From Jatrophihabitans telluris (GTDB lineage Bacteria > Actinomycetota > Actinomycetes > Mycobacteriales > Jatrophihabitantaceae), in the NCBI RefSeq assembly GCF_023516435.1, contig NZ_CP097332.1:1-64000 (forward strand): a stretch of 64,000 bases of DNA, read 5' to 3'. The notes beneath the pieces were generated by a model. The model was not told the DNA's origin and searched no databases. It saw nothing but the letters and a program-made list of their open reading frames with translations. Numbering within the stretch: the stretch's first letter is position 1; each line of letters begins with the position of its first letter. Of the stretch, positions 53,401 to 62,248 are shown piece by piece. Position numbers and translations under genes: made by a program.

Positions 53401-54539
53401 CGCAGGGCGGCCACCAGCGCGTTGCGTCTCAGGGTGGTGTCGGCCGATTCGTACAACTGCTCGGCCGCGGCGGTGATCAACGGCCATGTCTGCACCGGAC
53501 GGACCGATCGATTGTGGGCGGTGAGGCGGTGACGCAGGTCCGGCGAGATGACCAGCCGACGGATCGCCTCGACCATGCCGCCGTCGTCGCGCGCGAGCAG
53601 GCCCTCGTGCCCGTCGCGGACGAAATCGGCCGTGCCCGTCGAAGCGAACGCGACCACCGGCAGCCCGGCGCTGCGGGCCTCGAGTGCGGCGATACCGAAG
53701 GACTCGAGCGTGGCCGGCGAGAGGTAGACGTCGGTATCGGCATAGCGAGCCAGGATCTCCTCCGCGGGCAGCTGCCCGAGCAGGTGCACCCAGCCCGTCA
53801 TACCGTTCACGGCAAGGAAGTGGCGCAGCTGCGGGGCCAGCGGGCCGTCGCCGATGATGTCGAGGTCGATCCGGATGGAGTCGGGGACGCCGGCTCGGAC
53901 CGCGCGCATCATCTGCAGCAGTTCCAGCGGTCGTTTGCGGGCGGCCAGGCGCATCGTGGTGGCGATCCGTACCCGGGACGGCGGGCGCGGCGATTCAGCC
54001 GGCGGCGCCCACTGGACGGTGTCGACCGCGTTGGGCAGCACCGCCACCGAACGTCCGAGCAACTCGGACGACAGCTCTTCGGCGGCGATCCGGCTCACCG
54101 CCGACCAGGCGATCGGCCAGTCGCGCCAGCCCAATACCCAGTCGGCGCCGCGGAAGATCGGAGCGGCCCACGCCCACATCGAGTGCAGGGTGAGGGCGAC
54201 CGGCACTCGGCCGGCAACAGCACGAGCGGTCAGGTAGGGCAGCGGAGAGAAGGTCGAGGCGTGGACGTGGACCACGTCGTAGCGGCCACGTCGCACGGTC
54301 CGCGTTCCCGACCACGAGCTGCCGTAGCGGATCGGAGCGATCCCCGATTCGGACAGGCGCCGCGACGCGGGACGGTGGACGGGGAAGCTGTCCTGGTCGC
54401 CGGCCAGGCCCGCCGGGACCGAGGTGATCACCTCGACGTCGTGTCCCTGGGCCTGCTGAGCCGTCGCCAGACCGTGCACCTGTCGCTCGATACCGCCCAG
54501 ACGGGGGAGGTAGCAGTCGGTGACATGGGCAATCCTCAT
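53397..54539 (-). CDS. GT4-type glycosyltransferase
   Basis: Retaining, nucleotide-sugar-dependent glycosyltransferase of the GT-B fold, 380 aa from the ATG at 54539. There is no clear ribosome site, so it may be leaderless. The N-terminal domain has RIAHVTDCYLPRLGGIERQVHGLA, the linker region VLPNAVDTVQW, and the C-terminal donor site has DVYLSPATLESFGIAALEARSAGLPVVA with the E-x7-E motif. The sugar and acceptor are unknown. Partner of the PIG-L deacetylase downstream. Confidence 0.9.
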   Translation of the reverse strand: MRIAHVTDCYLPRLGGIERQVHGLATAQQAQGHDVEVITSVPAGLAGDQDSFPVHRPASRRLSESGIAPIRYGSSWSGTRTVRRGRYDVVHVHASTFSPLPYLTARAVAGRVPVALTLHSMWAWAAPIFRGADWVLGWRDWPIAWSAVSRIAAEELSSELLGRSVAVLPNAVDTVQWAPPAESPRPPSRVRIATTMRLAARKRPLELLQMMRAVRAGVPDSIRIDLDIIGDGPLAPQLRHFLAVNGMTGWVHLLGQLPAEEILARYADTDVYLSPATLESFGIAALEARSAGLPVVAFASTGTADFVRDGHEGLLARDDGGMVEAIRRLVISPDLRHRLTAHNRSVRPVQTWPLITAAAEQLYESADTTLRRNALVAALR

Positions 54540-54729
54540 GAGGAAACGATGAGGGCCGGTCGGTGTGACAACGATGTGGCGGCCGGGGAGTTCACCCCCC
54601 AAGCCTACGGGACCACCCCCACACGTTGCTCACATTCGCGACTGGCTACCGTGCCGTAGACGCTCGGCCGAGGAACCGACCGGGCCGCGCCGCCGGACCA
54701 CGACGTCGCCCGACCCGGAATCGGACCCG

Positions 54730-55647
54730 ATGAGCAACAGCGGATTGGTCATCGCGCTCAGCCTGCTCAGTGCCCTGGCTTTCGCGATCTCCACCAATCT
54801 CAAACACAACAGCGCCGCCACCGGGCCCGCGCTGCATTCGATGTCCCCGAAAAACCTGGGCGGTTTCGTCCTCGCCACGGTGAATCACCCGCTCTGGCTC
54901 GCCGGAATCGCGGCTGACCTGATCGGTCTCGTCCTGCAGATCGTCGCGCTGCACCGGGGCGCGCTCGCCGTGGTCCAGCTGCTGCTGGTCAGCGGGTTGC
55001 TCTTCACCCTGATCATCCGCAACCTGCACCACCGTCGTATCGACCACGCCGAACTGGGGTGGGCCCTGCTGCTGGTCCTCACGCTGGGCGGGTTCCTCTA
55101 CGTCGCGGCCGCGGCGCCGACCTCGGACGTGAAAGAGGGCGTGGACCGGTTGCCGGCCGCGCTGGCCGCGCTGGCCGGCACCGTCGTCGCGGTGGGCGCC
55201 GTGCTGCTCGCCCGGCGCGTGCGGCCGGCCGCAACGGGTGCGGCCGCGCTGGGCATCGCGGTGGGGATCATCTACGCCAGCGATGCCGCCCTGCTCAAGG
55301 CCTGCTCGGACCGCCTCTCGCGGGGGCTGGGCACGTTGCTCACGAGCTGGCAGCTACCCACGGTCATCGTCGTCGGCGCCCTCGGACTGTTCCTGTGCCA
55401 GTTGGCGTACCAGGCTGGTCCGCTGTCGGCCAGCCAGCCCAGCATCGTGGCCGTCGATCCCCTGGTCAGCGTGGTCATCGGAGTCCTCATCTTCGACGAG
55501 CACCTGCGAAGAGGACCGTGGACCGGCGCTGCCCTGGCCGTCCTCGTCGTGCTGCTGACCCTGGCGGTCGTCAACCTGGCGCGGCTGGAGAGCCGCCAGG
55601 ACGCACCCGACTCCGGCGCCGTGGCCGCACGCACGACCGGCGGCTGA
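54730..55647 (+). CDS. DMT-superfamily (EamA/NIPA-like) transporter
   Basis: Integral membrane protein, 305 aa from the ATG at 54730, with nine or ten hydrophobic helices. The first is LVIALSLLSALAFAISTNLKHNSAA; others include LIGLVLQIVALHRGALAVVQLLLVSG and SQPSIVAVDPLVSVVIGVLIFDEHL, the last typical of NIPA/EamA-like DMT transporters. The substrate is unknown (magnesium is reported for NIPA proteins in eukaryotes). It stands alone, divergent from the glycosyltransferase. Confidence 0.82.
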   Translation: MSNSGLVIALSLLSALAFAISTNLKHNSAATGPALHSMSPKNLGGFVLATVNHPLWLAGIAADLIGLVLQIVALHRGALAVVQLLLVSGLLFTLIIRNLHHRRIDHAELGWALLLVLTLGGFLYVAAAAPTSDVKEGVDRLPAALAALAGTVVAVGAVLLARRVRPAATGAAALGIAVGIIYASDAALLKACSDRLSRGLGTLLTSWQLPTVIVVGALGLFLCQLAYQAGPLSASQPSIVAVDPLVSVVIGVLIFDEHLRRGPWTGAALAVLVVLLTLAVVNLARLESRQDAPDSGAVAARTTGG

Positions 55648-55732
55648 ACCTCGGTGCTGCCCGGGAGCCGGCTGTGCATTGTCGCGGTGTTGGCTCGCTG
55701 GCACTGCGCTGAGCGCCCGGTATAGCGAGACT

Positions 55733-57280
55733 GTGATCGTGCGTCGACTACGGGTGTGGGCTCTGCCGGTGGCGGTGGCGTTGTTCTACGTCGCCTACCT
55801 GCTGTGCTGGTCGGTCACGAACCCGCCGTTCGCCTCGCCGGACGAGGGTGCCCATTACCTGCGCGCCATCGGCGTCGCGCAGGGACACCTGCGAGACACG
55901 CCGAAGCCATACCTGACGGTGCGGCAGGCGCACGTGTCCTCGGAGACCATGCTGCACTGGCTGAACCAAGCGACCACCGTGGTCTCGGTCCCGCGGGGAA
56001 TGGTGACCTCGGGCTGGACGTGTGAGATCCACGGGCTGGCCCACGCCGCCAGCTGCCTGGCCTCGGCCCGGCCGTCGGGCTCGGTTCAGCTGCTGCGGAC
56101 GCCGGTCGGCAACTACCAGCCGATGCCCTACCTCGCCCCCGCGTTGGCGATGAGCCACGTCCACACGGCGTTCGCGGCCCTGCTGTCGGCGCGGCTGGTC
56201 GCCGCCGCCACCTGTGCCGTCTTCCTCGTACTCACGGTCGCGCTCAGCTGGACCGGCGAGGCGTGGTCGCTGGTCGGTCCGAGCGCGGCCGTGACCCCGA
56301 TGGTGCTGTTCACCTCCGCAAGCCTCAACCCGAGCGGGCTGGAGATCGCGACCGCCCTGGCCTGGCCGGCCGGGCTGCTGGCGCTCGCGCGCTTCGGCCA
56401 TCCGCCGGCCTGGATGTGGTGGGCCTCCGGCGCCGCCGGGGTGGCGCTGGCCCTGAGCCGGACCCCGGGACCGGTCTGGGTCGTCCTCGACCTCGCCGTC
56501 GTCGCGGCGCTGACCACCGGACGCGGCAGCCACTCCTTCGCCCGCGACAACCGCGCGGCGATCGCCGTGACGGCCTCGGCGGTGTTCGGCGCCGTCGTAC
56601 TGAACCGCGTCTGGGAGGCGCGCTACGGATCCCACCTGGGGGCGACGTCGGCCGCCATCGTGCGCCACCTGCCCGGACAGGCCCACGTGCTCCCATCGCT
56701 GGCCGAGCAGCTGGTCGGGCGCTTCGGGTGGTTGGACGTCGGCCTCCCCCACGTCCTCGTCGACACTTGGCAGTGGGGGGTCGTGGCGTTGGTCGTCATC
56801 GCGCTTTCGGTCGCCTCCGGACGCCAGCGCCTCGTCCTGACCGCCACGATCCTGCTCGTCCTCGCCGTCACGGTGACACTCGCTTCGGCCCTCATCACGG
56901 GAACCGGTTATGCCGTGCAAGGACGGCACATTCTGCCGATCGCGGTCCTGATCCCCCTCGTCGCGGGCGAGCTCGCCCGGCGCAACCTTGGGCGGCTGCC
57001 GACCATGATGAGGATGACCATCCCCGCGGTCGTGACCGTCGGTGCCCTCGCCCTCAACCTGCTTGCGTGGTACGGCAACGCACGCCGCTACGCCGTGGGC
57101 ATCCACGGTTCGCTGCTGTTCGTCCTGCACGAGAAGTGGCAGCCGCCGCTTGGCTGGTATCCGTGGCTGGCCATCGTCGTGGTGGCCACCCTCGCCGCGA
57201 GCGCGGCCGCTGCCCTTGGTGTCGTCACCGGGTTCGTCCAGGCGGGCCCGGGTGATCAGCTGGTGAAGACCGCGGGTTAG
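55733..57280 (+). CDS. DUF2142-family membrane protein
   Basis: Polytopic membrane protein of unknown function, 515 aa from the GTG at 55733. A TATAGC hexamer sits seven bases before this GTG, so a leaderless transcript is plausible. The family block CWSVTNPPFASPDEGAHYLRAIGVAQG lies in the first external loop after helix 1, resembling GT-C fold enzymes. About eleven more helices follow. DUF2142 proteins are often found near surface-glycan genes. Its stop overlaps that of the convergent LacI gene. Confidence 0.83.
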   Translation: MIVRRLRVWALPVAVALFYVAYLLCWSVTNPPFASPDEGAHYLRAIGVAQGHLRDTPKPYLTVRQAHVSSETMLHWLNQATTVVSVPRGMVTSGWTCEIHGLAHAASCLASARPSGSVQLLRTPVGNYQPMPYLAPALAMSHVHTAFAALLSARLVAAATCAVFLVLTVALSWTGEAWSLVGPSAAVTPMVLFTSASLNPSGLEIATALAWPAGLLALARFGHPPAWMWWASGAAGVALALSRTPGPVWVVLDLAVVAALTTGRGSHSFARDNRAAIAVTASAVFGAVVLNRVWEARYGSHLGATSAAIVRHLPGQAHVLPSLAEQLVGRFGWLDVGLPHVLVDTWQWGVVALVVIALSVASGRQRLVLTATILLVLAVTVTLASALITGTGYAVQGRHILPIAVLIPLVAGELARRNLGRLPTMMRMTIPAVVTVGALALNLLAWYGNARRYAVGIHGSLLFVLHEKWQPPLGWYPWLAIVVVATLAASAAAALGVVTGFVQAGPGDQLVKTAG

Positions 57281-58290
57281 CGCCTCGAGCGGGGCGGGCC
57301 CACGCTGGCGCGGACGACGAGTTCGGGTGCGATCACCGCACGCTCCGCCGGCCGGTCGGGCGTAGCCATCCGTTCCAGCAGCAGGCCCAAAGTGCGGTTC
57401 GCGGCCTGCAGAAAGTCTGGCCGCACGCTGGTCAGCGGTGGGGTGAAGTACGCCGCCTCCGCTACGTCGTCGAAGCCGACCACGGAGATGTCCACCGGTA
57501 CGGAACGGCCGTCTTCGTGGAACGCGCGCAGCAATCCCAGCGCCAGATGATCGTTCGCGGCGAAGACCGCGGTCACCTCGCTCATCCGCGCGAGGGTCCG
57601 TCCCGCCCGGAATCCCGCAGCAGCGGTCCAGTCGGCCGGGATCGCCGGAGGGACCTCGCAGCCGGCGGCCTGCAACGTGCTGCGCCATCCCTCGAGGCGG
57701 CCCGCGCTGTCGAACCAGCCCGGCGGACCCGACACGTGCCACACCGTTGCGTGGCCGGCGTCGAGCAGATGTCGAGTGGCCAGCCGTGCCCCCTCGACCT
57801 GATCGATGGTCACGAGGTCGGTCCGCAGGTCGGGATCGCCGTCCACCACGACATAGGGGACGTCGTCGGGAATGCCGTCGATGGCCGGCTGAGCCGAGGC
57901 GACCGGAGCGATCACGACGATGCCCGCGACACCCTGGTCGAGTTGACGGTTCACCGCGGTGACCAGGGCCTGCCGCGTCATGGTCGGGACGCTCGCCAGG
58001 GTGACGTTCATCCCGGCCAGCGCTGCCGCATTCTCGAAGGCGACGAGCAAGGACGCGGGTCCGTACAGAGTGGTCGTCTGGGTGACCACTCCGATGAGGT
58101 GACTGCGGCCGGTGACCAGCGCCTTCGCGGCCCGGTTGGGCCGATAGCCCAGTTCCGCGATCGCCGCGCGAACCCGGGCCCGGGTGTCCTCGCTGACGTT
58201 GGGATGCGCGTTGAGCACCCGGGAGACCGTCTGGTGCGAGACGCCCGCGAGCGCGGCCACGTCGGTCATCGCAGGCGGCCGCTGTCTCAT
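57277..58290 (-). CDS. LacI-family transcriptional regulator
   Basis: Sugar-responsive DNA-binding regulator, 337 aa from the ATG at 58290; the in-frame sequence upstream is repeat-rich and unlikely to be coding. Helix-turn-helix MTDVAALAGVSHQTVSRVLN, hinge GYRPNRAAKALVTGRS, and an effector domain ending SVRPDFLQAANRTLGLLLERM. No sugar genes are nearby, so its targets are unknown; it is one candidate for the araA operator at 10031. It overlaps the convergent DUF2142 gene by 4 bp. Confidence 0.88.
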   Translation of the reverse strand: MRQRPPAMTDVAALAGVSHQTVSRVLNAHPNVSEDTRARVRAAIAELGYRPNRAAKALVTGRSHLIGVVTQTTTLYGPASLLVAFENAAALAGMNVTLASVPTMTRQALVTAVNRQLDQGVAGIVVIAPVASAQPAIDGIPDDVPYVVVDGDPDLRTDLVTIDQVEGARLATRHLLDAGHATVWHVSGPPGWFDSAGRLEGWRSTLQAAGCEVPPAIPADWTAAAGFRAGRTLARMSEVTAVFAANDHLALGLLRAFHEDGRSVPVDISVVGFDDVAEAAYFTPPLTSVRPDFLQAANRTLGLLLERMATPDRPAERAVIAPELVVRASVGPPRSRR

Positions 58291-58328
58291 CCGGTCAGTA
58301 TCGCCCAGGCGTGCCCCGGCCCCGGCTC

Positions 58329-58365
58329 GGTCGTCGATCGTCGGTCGTCGATCGTCGATCGTCCG
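58329..58365. repeat. CGATCGTC-type short repeats upstream of lacI
   Basis: Units of TCGTCGATCG and TCGGTCGTCGATCG alternate in tandem, giving many overlapping CGATCG palindromes. It lies 39 bp upstream of the LacI start, so it is in its leader or promoter. Could be an operator cluster or a slippage tract. Confidence 0.55.
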
Positions 58366-58410
58366 GGACGGCACCCTGGTTGCTCGGCCGAGGGGTCGGG
58401 ACCGGGTCGG

Positions 58411-58650
58411 TCAGATTCCCTCGGGTTCGGGACGATGTTCGTCGCCGGCGATGGCGTCGGCGGCACCCGCACCGAAGGCCGCACCCGCACCGGGAGTCTG
58501 TGGAACGGACTCGTCCCCGCCGTGGCGCCCGTCCTGGTCGGTTTCGCTGTGGCCGCCCGTCCCGACGTCCTCGCGGTGGTGGCCGATGCGGTCCTTGACC
58601 TCGTCGACGACGTGCTCAACCTTGTCCTTGGCCTTGTCGAATGCGTCCAT
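58411..58650 (-). CDS. Small charged hypothetical protein (79 aa)
   Basis: Product of 79 aa from the ATG at 58650, with AGGGTGG upstream. The first 28 residues (MDAFDKAKDKVEHVVDEVKDRI) form a charged amphipathic helix like those of small actinobacterial CsbD-like or Rv0909-like proteins. The rest is Gly/Asp/Ala-rich and probably disordered. Function unknown; no toxin-like partner is adjacent. Confidence 0.65.
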   Translation of the reverse strand: MDAFDKAKDKVEHVVDEVKDRIGHHREDVGTGGHSETDQDGRHGGDESVPQTPGAGAAFGAGAADAIAGDEHRPEPEGI

Positions 58651-58736
58651 GATGTCCACCCTTCGATCCGGGTGCCTGCCCTGTGCGTTGAGGGCGACGG
58701 TACGAACCGGGCCAACCCTATCCGGCCCCGCTCGAC

Positions 58737-59420
58737 TCACACCACGACCGGCTCCTTACTCACCAGAGCCTGGGCCACCGGCCCGTCCATCTGTTCACCG
58801 AGCAGGGTCGCGGCACAGAACTGCGCCGCGGCGGAGTCGAAGACGCGATGCCGGCTGAGCATCGCATGCTTGCCACCGTCCACCCGGAGATAGCCGACGT
58901 GGGTATGCCGGGAGATGTTGCGGGCAACCTGCCACGAGCGCACCGGACTCGCGATCCGGTCCTGCGAGCCGTGCACGATCAGGACCGACCGTCCGGTGAG
59001 ATCGGGACCGTCGGTGGAATAGACCCAAGGGGCCAGGGCGACCGCGCCGACGACTGTGTGGTGATCGGCGGCCAGCAACGCCGCGCGGCCACCCAGCGAA
59101 TGGCCCACGAGGCACACCGGCACGCCCAGACCGAACCGATCGGCGATCTGCCGCAGCGCCCAGTGCGCGTCGTCGACCGGCGTGTGGTGGGCGTCCCAGC
59201 CACGGCTGGAGTTGAGCAGCCGGAAGACCGCCAGTTCGCCGTGTCCGGCGCGGGAAATCCGCTTGGCGATCGGGATCATCCGTAACACCGACAGTTGGGT
59301 GGGCGAGACCATGACGCTGCCTTGCCGGCTCGCTCCGCCGTGCAGGACGATCACCGCGCCGCGGGGGCGCCGGCCGCCCTTGGGTAGGCGGACGTCGACG
59401 AGACGCGGGGTCAGCACCAC
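58737..59420 (-). CDS. Alpha/beta hydrolase
   Basis: Serine hydrolase of the alpha/beta fold, substrate unknown. The product is about 227 aa from the GTG at 59420 (another GTG follows at 59417). Oxyanion loop in VIVLHGGASRQG, nucleophile Ser in LVGHSLGGRAAL, acid Asp in LIVHGSQDRIAS and base His in GGKHAMLS. The layout resembles dienelactone hydrolase-like enzymes. No signal peptide is seen. Confidence 0.82.
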   Translation of the reverse strand: MVLTPRLVDVRLPKGGRRPRGAVIVLHGGASRQGSVMVSPTQLSVLRMIPIAKRISRAGHGELAVFRLLNSSRGWDAHHTPVDDAHWALRQIADRFGLGVPVCLVGHSLGGRAALLAADHHTVVGAVALAPWVYSTDGPDLTGRSVLIVHGSQDRIASPVRSWQVARNISRHTHVGYLRVDGGKHAMLSRHRVFDSAAAQFCAATLLGEQMDGPVAQALVSKEPVVV

Positions 59421-59572
59421 GTGAGACCGATGCTCAGCGCGGGCTCGGTGATCCGACTGCTTCGTGCGGCGGGCAACTGCTTCATCCACGTCCTCATTCC
59501 GGTCCCCGCCACTGGCGCGGACGGCCCTGCCCACGGTAGGTCACCGGGTCGGCCAGGAGGCCAGGGCGTGAG

Positions 59573-59656
59573 CAACACGGGCAACCTCAACGGACCGCAG
59601 CGAGCAACACGGGCAACCTCAACGGACCGGAGCGAGCAACACGGGCAACCTCAACG
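59573..59656 (+). repeat. Dispersed repeat, three copies at exact 32-bp period
   Basis: Core CAACACGGGCAACCTCAACG starts at 59573, 59605 and 59637, with 12-bp spacers of the form GACCGNAGCGAG. It ends 27 bp before the RsbQ-like start and just upstream of the AT-rich CATTATGG, so it sits in that gene's promoter region. It shares its core with arrays 34-35 kb away. The rest of this space (59421-59572) shows nothing else. Confidence 0.92.
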
Positions 59657-59682
59657 GACCGGGCGTCCATTATGGTGTGGCG

Positions 59683-60525
59683 ATGGCCTCGGTTCTGGTG
59701 AGAAACAAGGTCGTCGTGTCCGGCACGCCCGGGGGGCGGCCGATGGTATTCGCGCACGGCTTCGGCTGCGATCAGTCGATGTGGCGCTACGTAGTGCCCG
59801 AATTCGAGCCGGATCACCTGGTGGTCACCTTCGACCATGTCGGCTTCGGCGGGTCCGACGTCTCGGCCTGGTCACGGGACCGGTATCCGGATCTGGGCGC
59901 CTACGCCGACGACCTCGTCGAGATCCTCACCGAGCTGGACCTCTACGACGTTGTTCTGGTGGGCCATTCCGTAGCCGCGACCATCGGGATTCTGGCCTCG
60001 GTCAGACACCCCGAACGATTTGGCCAACTCGTTCTCGTCGGTCCGTCCCCGCGCTATGTCGACGACCCGGCGACCGGGTACCGCGGCGGCTTCAGCGCCG
60101 CGGACATCGATGAGCTGCTGGAGACGCTCGACAGCAACTACATGGGCTGGTCCTTGGACATGGCGCCGGTGATCATGGGTAATCCCGACCGGCCCGAGCT
60201 GGGGGCCGAACTCAGCGCCAGTTTCTGCCGGGTCTCACCGGAAGTCGCCGACGCCTTCGCGCGCCTGACGTTCCTGTCCGACAACCGGGCCGACCTGGCC
60301 GAGGTCCAGCTGCCGACGCTGATCCTGCAGTGCCGCGACGATCCGATCGCTCCCGAGGTCGTGGGCAACTATGTCCACGACCACATTCCGGGCAGCACGT
60401 TGGTCCAGCTGGCCGCGACCGGCCACTGCCCGAACCTGAGTGCGCCCGCCGAGACCGCGCGAACGATCCGGGCCTACCTCGACTCGACCACGGAACCCGC
60501 CCGACGGCCCAGCCCCGCCCGCTGA
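59683..60525 (+). CDS. rsbQ: RsbQ-like alpha/beta hydrolase
   Basis: Homologue of Bacillus subtilis RsbQ, the alpha/beta hydrolase that activates phosphatase RsbP in the energy-stress pathway; also kin to plant KAI2/D14 receptors. The product is 280 aa from the ATG at 59683; a GTG six bases earlier is possible. With this start the nucleophile is Ser96 in GHSVAA, the acid Asp219 or Asp220 and the base His248, almost the RsbQ numbering (96/219/247). Shared blocks: HGFGCDQSMW, VLVGPSPRYVDDP, NYMGW, LILQCRDDPIAP and GHCPNLS. The RsbP-like gene starts 13 bp downstream. Confidence 0.92.
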   Translation: MASVLVRNKVVVSGTPGGRPMVFAHGFGCDQSMWRYVVPEFEPDHLVVTFDHVGFGGSDVSAWSRDRYPDLGAYADDLVEILTELDLYDVVLVGHSVAATIGILASVRHPERFGQLVLVGPSPRYVDDPATGYRGGFSAADIDELLETLDSNYMGWSLDMAPVIMGNPDRPELGAELSASFCRVSPEVADAFARLTFLSDNRADLAEVQLPTLILQCRDDPIAPEVVGNYVHDHIPGSTLVQLAATGHCPNLSAPAETARTIRAYLDSTTEPARRPSPAR

Positions 60526-60538
60526 GCGGGCTGAGGCG

Positions 60539-62221
60539 ATGACCATCACCGAATGGGACGACGCGGCGTGCGCACTGCTCGTTCTGGATCCGAACCGCCA
60601 CGTCACCCAGGCCAACGCACTGGCCGCGCGGTGGACCGGGTATCCAGCCGCGGCCCTGGTCGGACGTCCCCTCAGTTCGCTGTTCACGGTCGGCGGCCGC
60701 ATCTACCTGGAAACCCACTTCACCCCGTTGCTGCTGCTCGAAGGTCAGGTGAGCGAACTGGCCGTCGAGCTGGCCGGGGCGGACGGGTCCCGGATGCCGG
60801 TGCTGCTGAATGCGCGCCAGAGCCCGGACGACCCCGGACGCACCCACGTTGCCATGGTCGCGGCCACCGATCGCATCCGCTACGAGCGGGACCTGCTGCA
60901 CGCCCGACTCACGGCCGAAGAGGCCACCGCAGAGAGCCTGCGGCTACAGGCGCGGCTCCAGTTGTTGGCCGAGGCGTCCTCGACCTTGTCCTCGAGTCCC
61001 ACCGTCGAGTCCGCGGTGTCCGCCGTGGCCGGTGAGCTCGTCGCGCGGTGGTGCGACTGGACGATGATCTATCTCTGCCAGGCGCATCCGACCTCGGCTC
61101 CGCACAGCCTTCGGTTGGCGATGGCGCGCCACCGGGATGCCGCGCGAACCATCGAGGTTGCGCAGCTGGCATCGGACTTCCCGTCCCAGGTGAGCTCGTC
61201 CTCGGCCTTGCACGCGCTGCTGACCACGGGCCGACCCCAGCTGGTCGCGCCGATCACCGAGGAGCGGCTGAGCCGGGCCGCGGATGATCCCGCCGTGGGC
61301 GAGCGGCTGCGATCGGTCGGGGTGCGCTCAGCCATCTGGACGCAGCTGATGTCGAACAACCTCTGTCTGGGCGCACTGTGCGCGGTGCGGGGCGAGGACG
61401 GCGATCCCTTCGACGACGGTGACCTGGCGGCGGCGACGGACCTGGGCGCGCGCATCGGCGGAGCCGTCAACGCGCTGCAGCTCAAGCAGCGTGAGCAGGA
61501 GACCTCGGTGGCGCTGCAACGCGCGTTGCTGACCCCGGCCATGCCCGTTCCGGGTCTGGACATCGTGGCCCGGTACCGGCCCGCCGCGCAGCACGCCCAG
61601 GTCGGCGGTGACTGGTACGACAGTGTCGCGCGCAGCAACGGCGAGCACCTGCTCGTCATCGGCGACGTGATCGGTCACGGCAGCGACGCCGCGGCGGCGA
61701 TGGGACAGCTGCGTTCGATCATCCGCACGCTGGCCTACACCACCGGCGCAACCCCGGCGGAACTGCTGAGCCGAGCGGACGAGGCGGCGCTGGGGCTCGG
61801 GCTCACGACTCTGGCCACCTGCACGGTGGTGTCGGTCCGGCCGGGCGAGGGCCGCCGAAGGCTGACCTGGTCCAACGCCGGACACCCGCCGCCGGTCACC
61901 CTCACCGCTGGCGGCACCACCGAACTACTGGCCGCCCGGCCGGAACCGTTGCTCGGACTCGGCCGCCACGTCGCCCGCAGCGATCATGTCGCGGCGCTGG
62001 ACGTCGGCGACACCCTGCTGCTCTACACCGACGGGCTCATCGAGCGCCGCGACGAGGACATCGACGAGAGCCTGTCCAAGCTCGCCCGGACCCTGCGCGA
62101 CTGCGCCGGCCTCCCCCTGGAACAGCTGGGAGACACGGTGCTGGAGACGCTGCTCGGCCGGTCACCGGACAACGCCGACGACGTCGCGCTGCTCGCCCTA
62201 CGTCCGGTCATGACCTCCTAA
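60539..62221 (+). CDS. PAS-GAF-PP2C phosphatase, RsbP-like
   Basis: Probable serine phosphatase acting on an anti-anti-sigma factor. The product is 560 aa from the ATG at 60539, behind TGAGGCG. A PAS domain covers about 5-115 (MTITEWDDAACALLVLDPNRHVTQANALAARW). A helical linker follows, then a GAF-like domain (about 150-310) and a PP2C/SpoIIE domain (about 335-555) with metal residues in GGDWYD, GDVIGHG and NADDVALL. Bacillus RsbP has PAS, coiled coil and PP2C but no GAF, so this protein has an extra sensor. Pairing with RsbQ strongly implies that the hydrolase controls it through PAS. Confidence 0.88.
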   Translation: MTITEWDDAACALLVLDPNRHVTQANALAARWTGYPAAALVGRPLSSLFTVGGRIYLETHFTPLLLLEGQVSELAVELAGADGSRMPVLLNARQSPDDPGRTHVAMVAATDRIRYERDLLHARLTAEEATAESLRLQARLQLLAEASSTLSSSPTVESAVSAVAGELVARWCDWTMIYLCQAHPTSAPHSLRLAMARHRDAARTIEVAQLASDFPSQVSSSSALHALLTTGRPQLVAPITEERLSRAADDPAVGERLRSVGVRSAIWTQLMSNNLCLGALCAVRGEDGDPFDDGDLAAATDLGARIGGAVNALQLKQREQETSVALQRALLTPAMPVPGLDIVARYRPAAQHAQVGGDWYDSVARSNGEHLLVIGDVIGHGSDAAAAMGQLRSIIRTLAYTTGATPAELLSRADEAALGLGLTTLATCTVVSVRPGEGRRRLTWSNAGHPPPVTLTAGGTTELLAARPEPLLGLGRHVARSDHVAALDVGDTLLLYTDGLIERRDEDIDESLSKLARTLRDCAGLPLEQLGDTVLETLLGRSPDNADDVALLALRPVMTS

Positions 62222-62248
62222 CCCGTACCCGCGGCGGCCGGCTGGGCC

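Noticed and set aside
55748-57742. 664-codon open frame on the minus strand
   Set aside because: Antisense to the DUF2142 membrane protein and overlapping the LacI gene; no domain or signal pattern.
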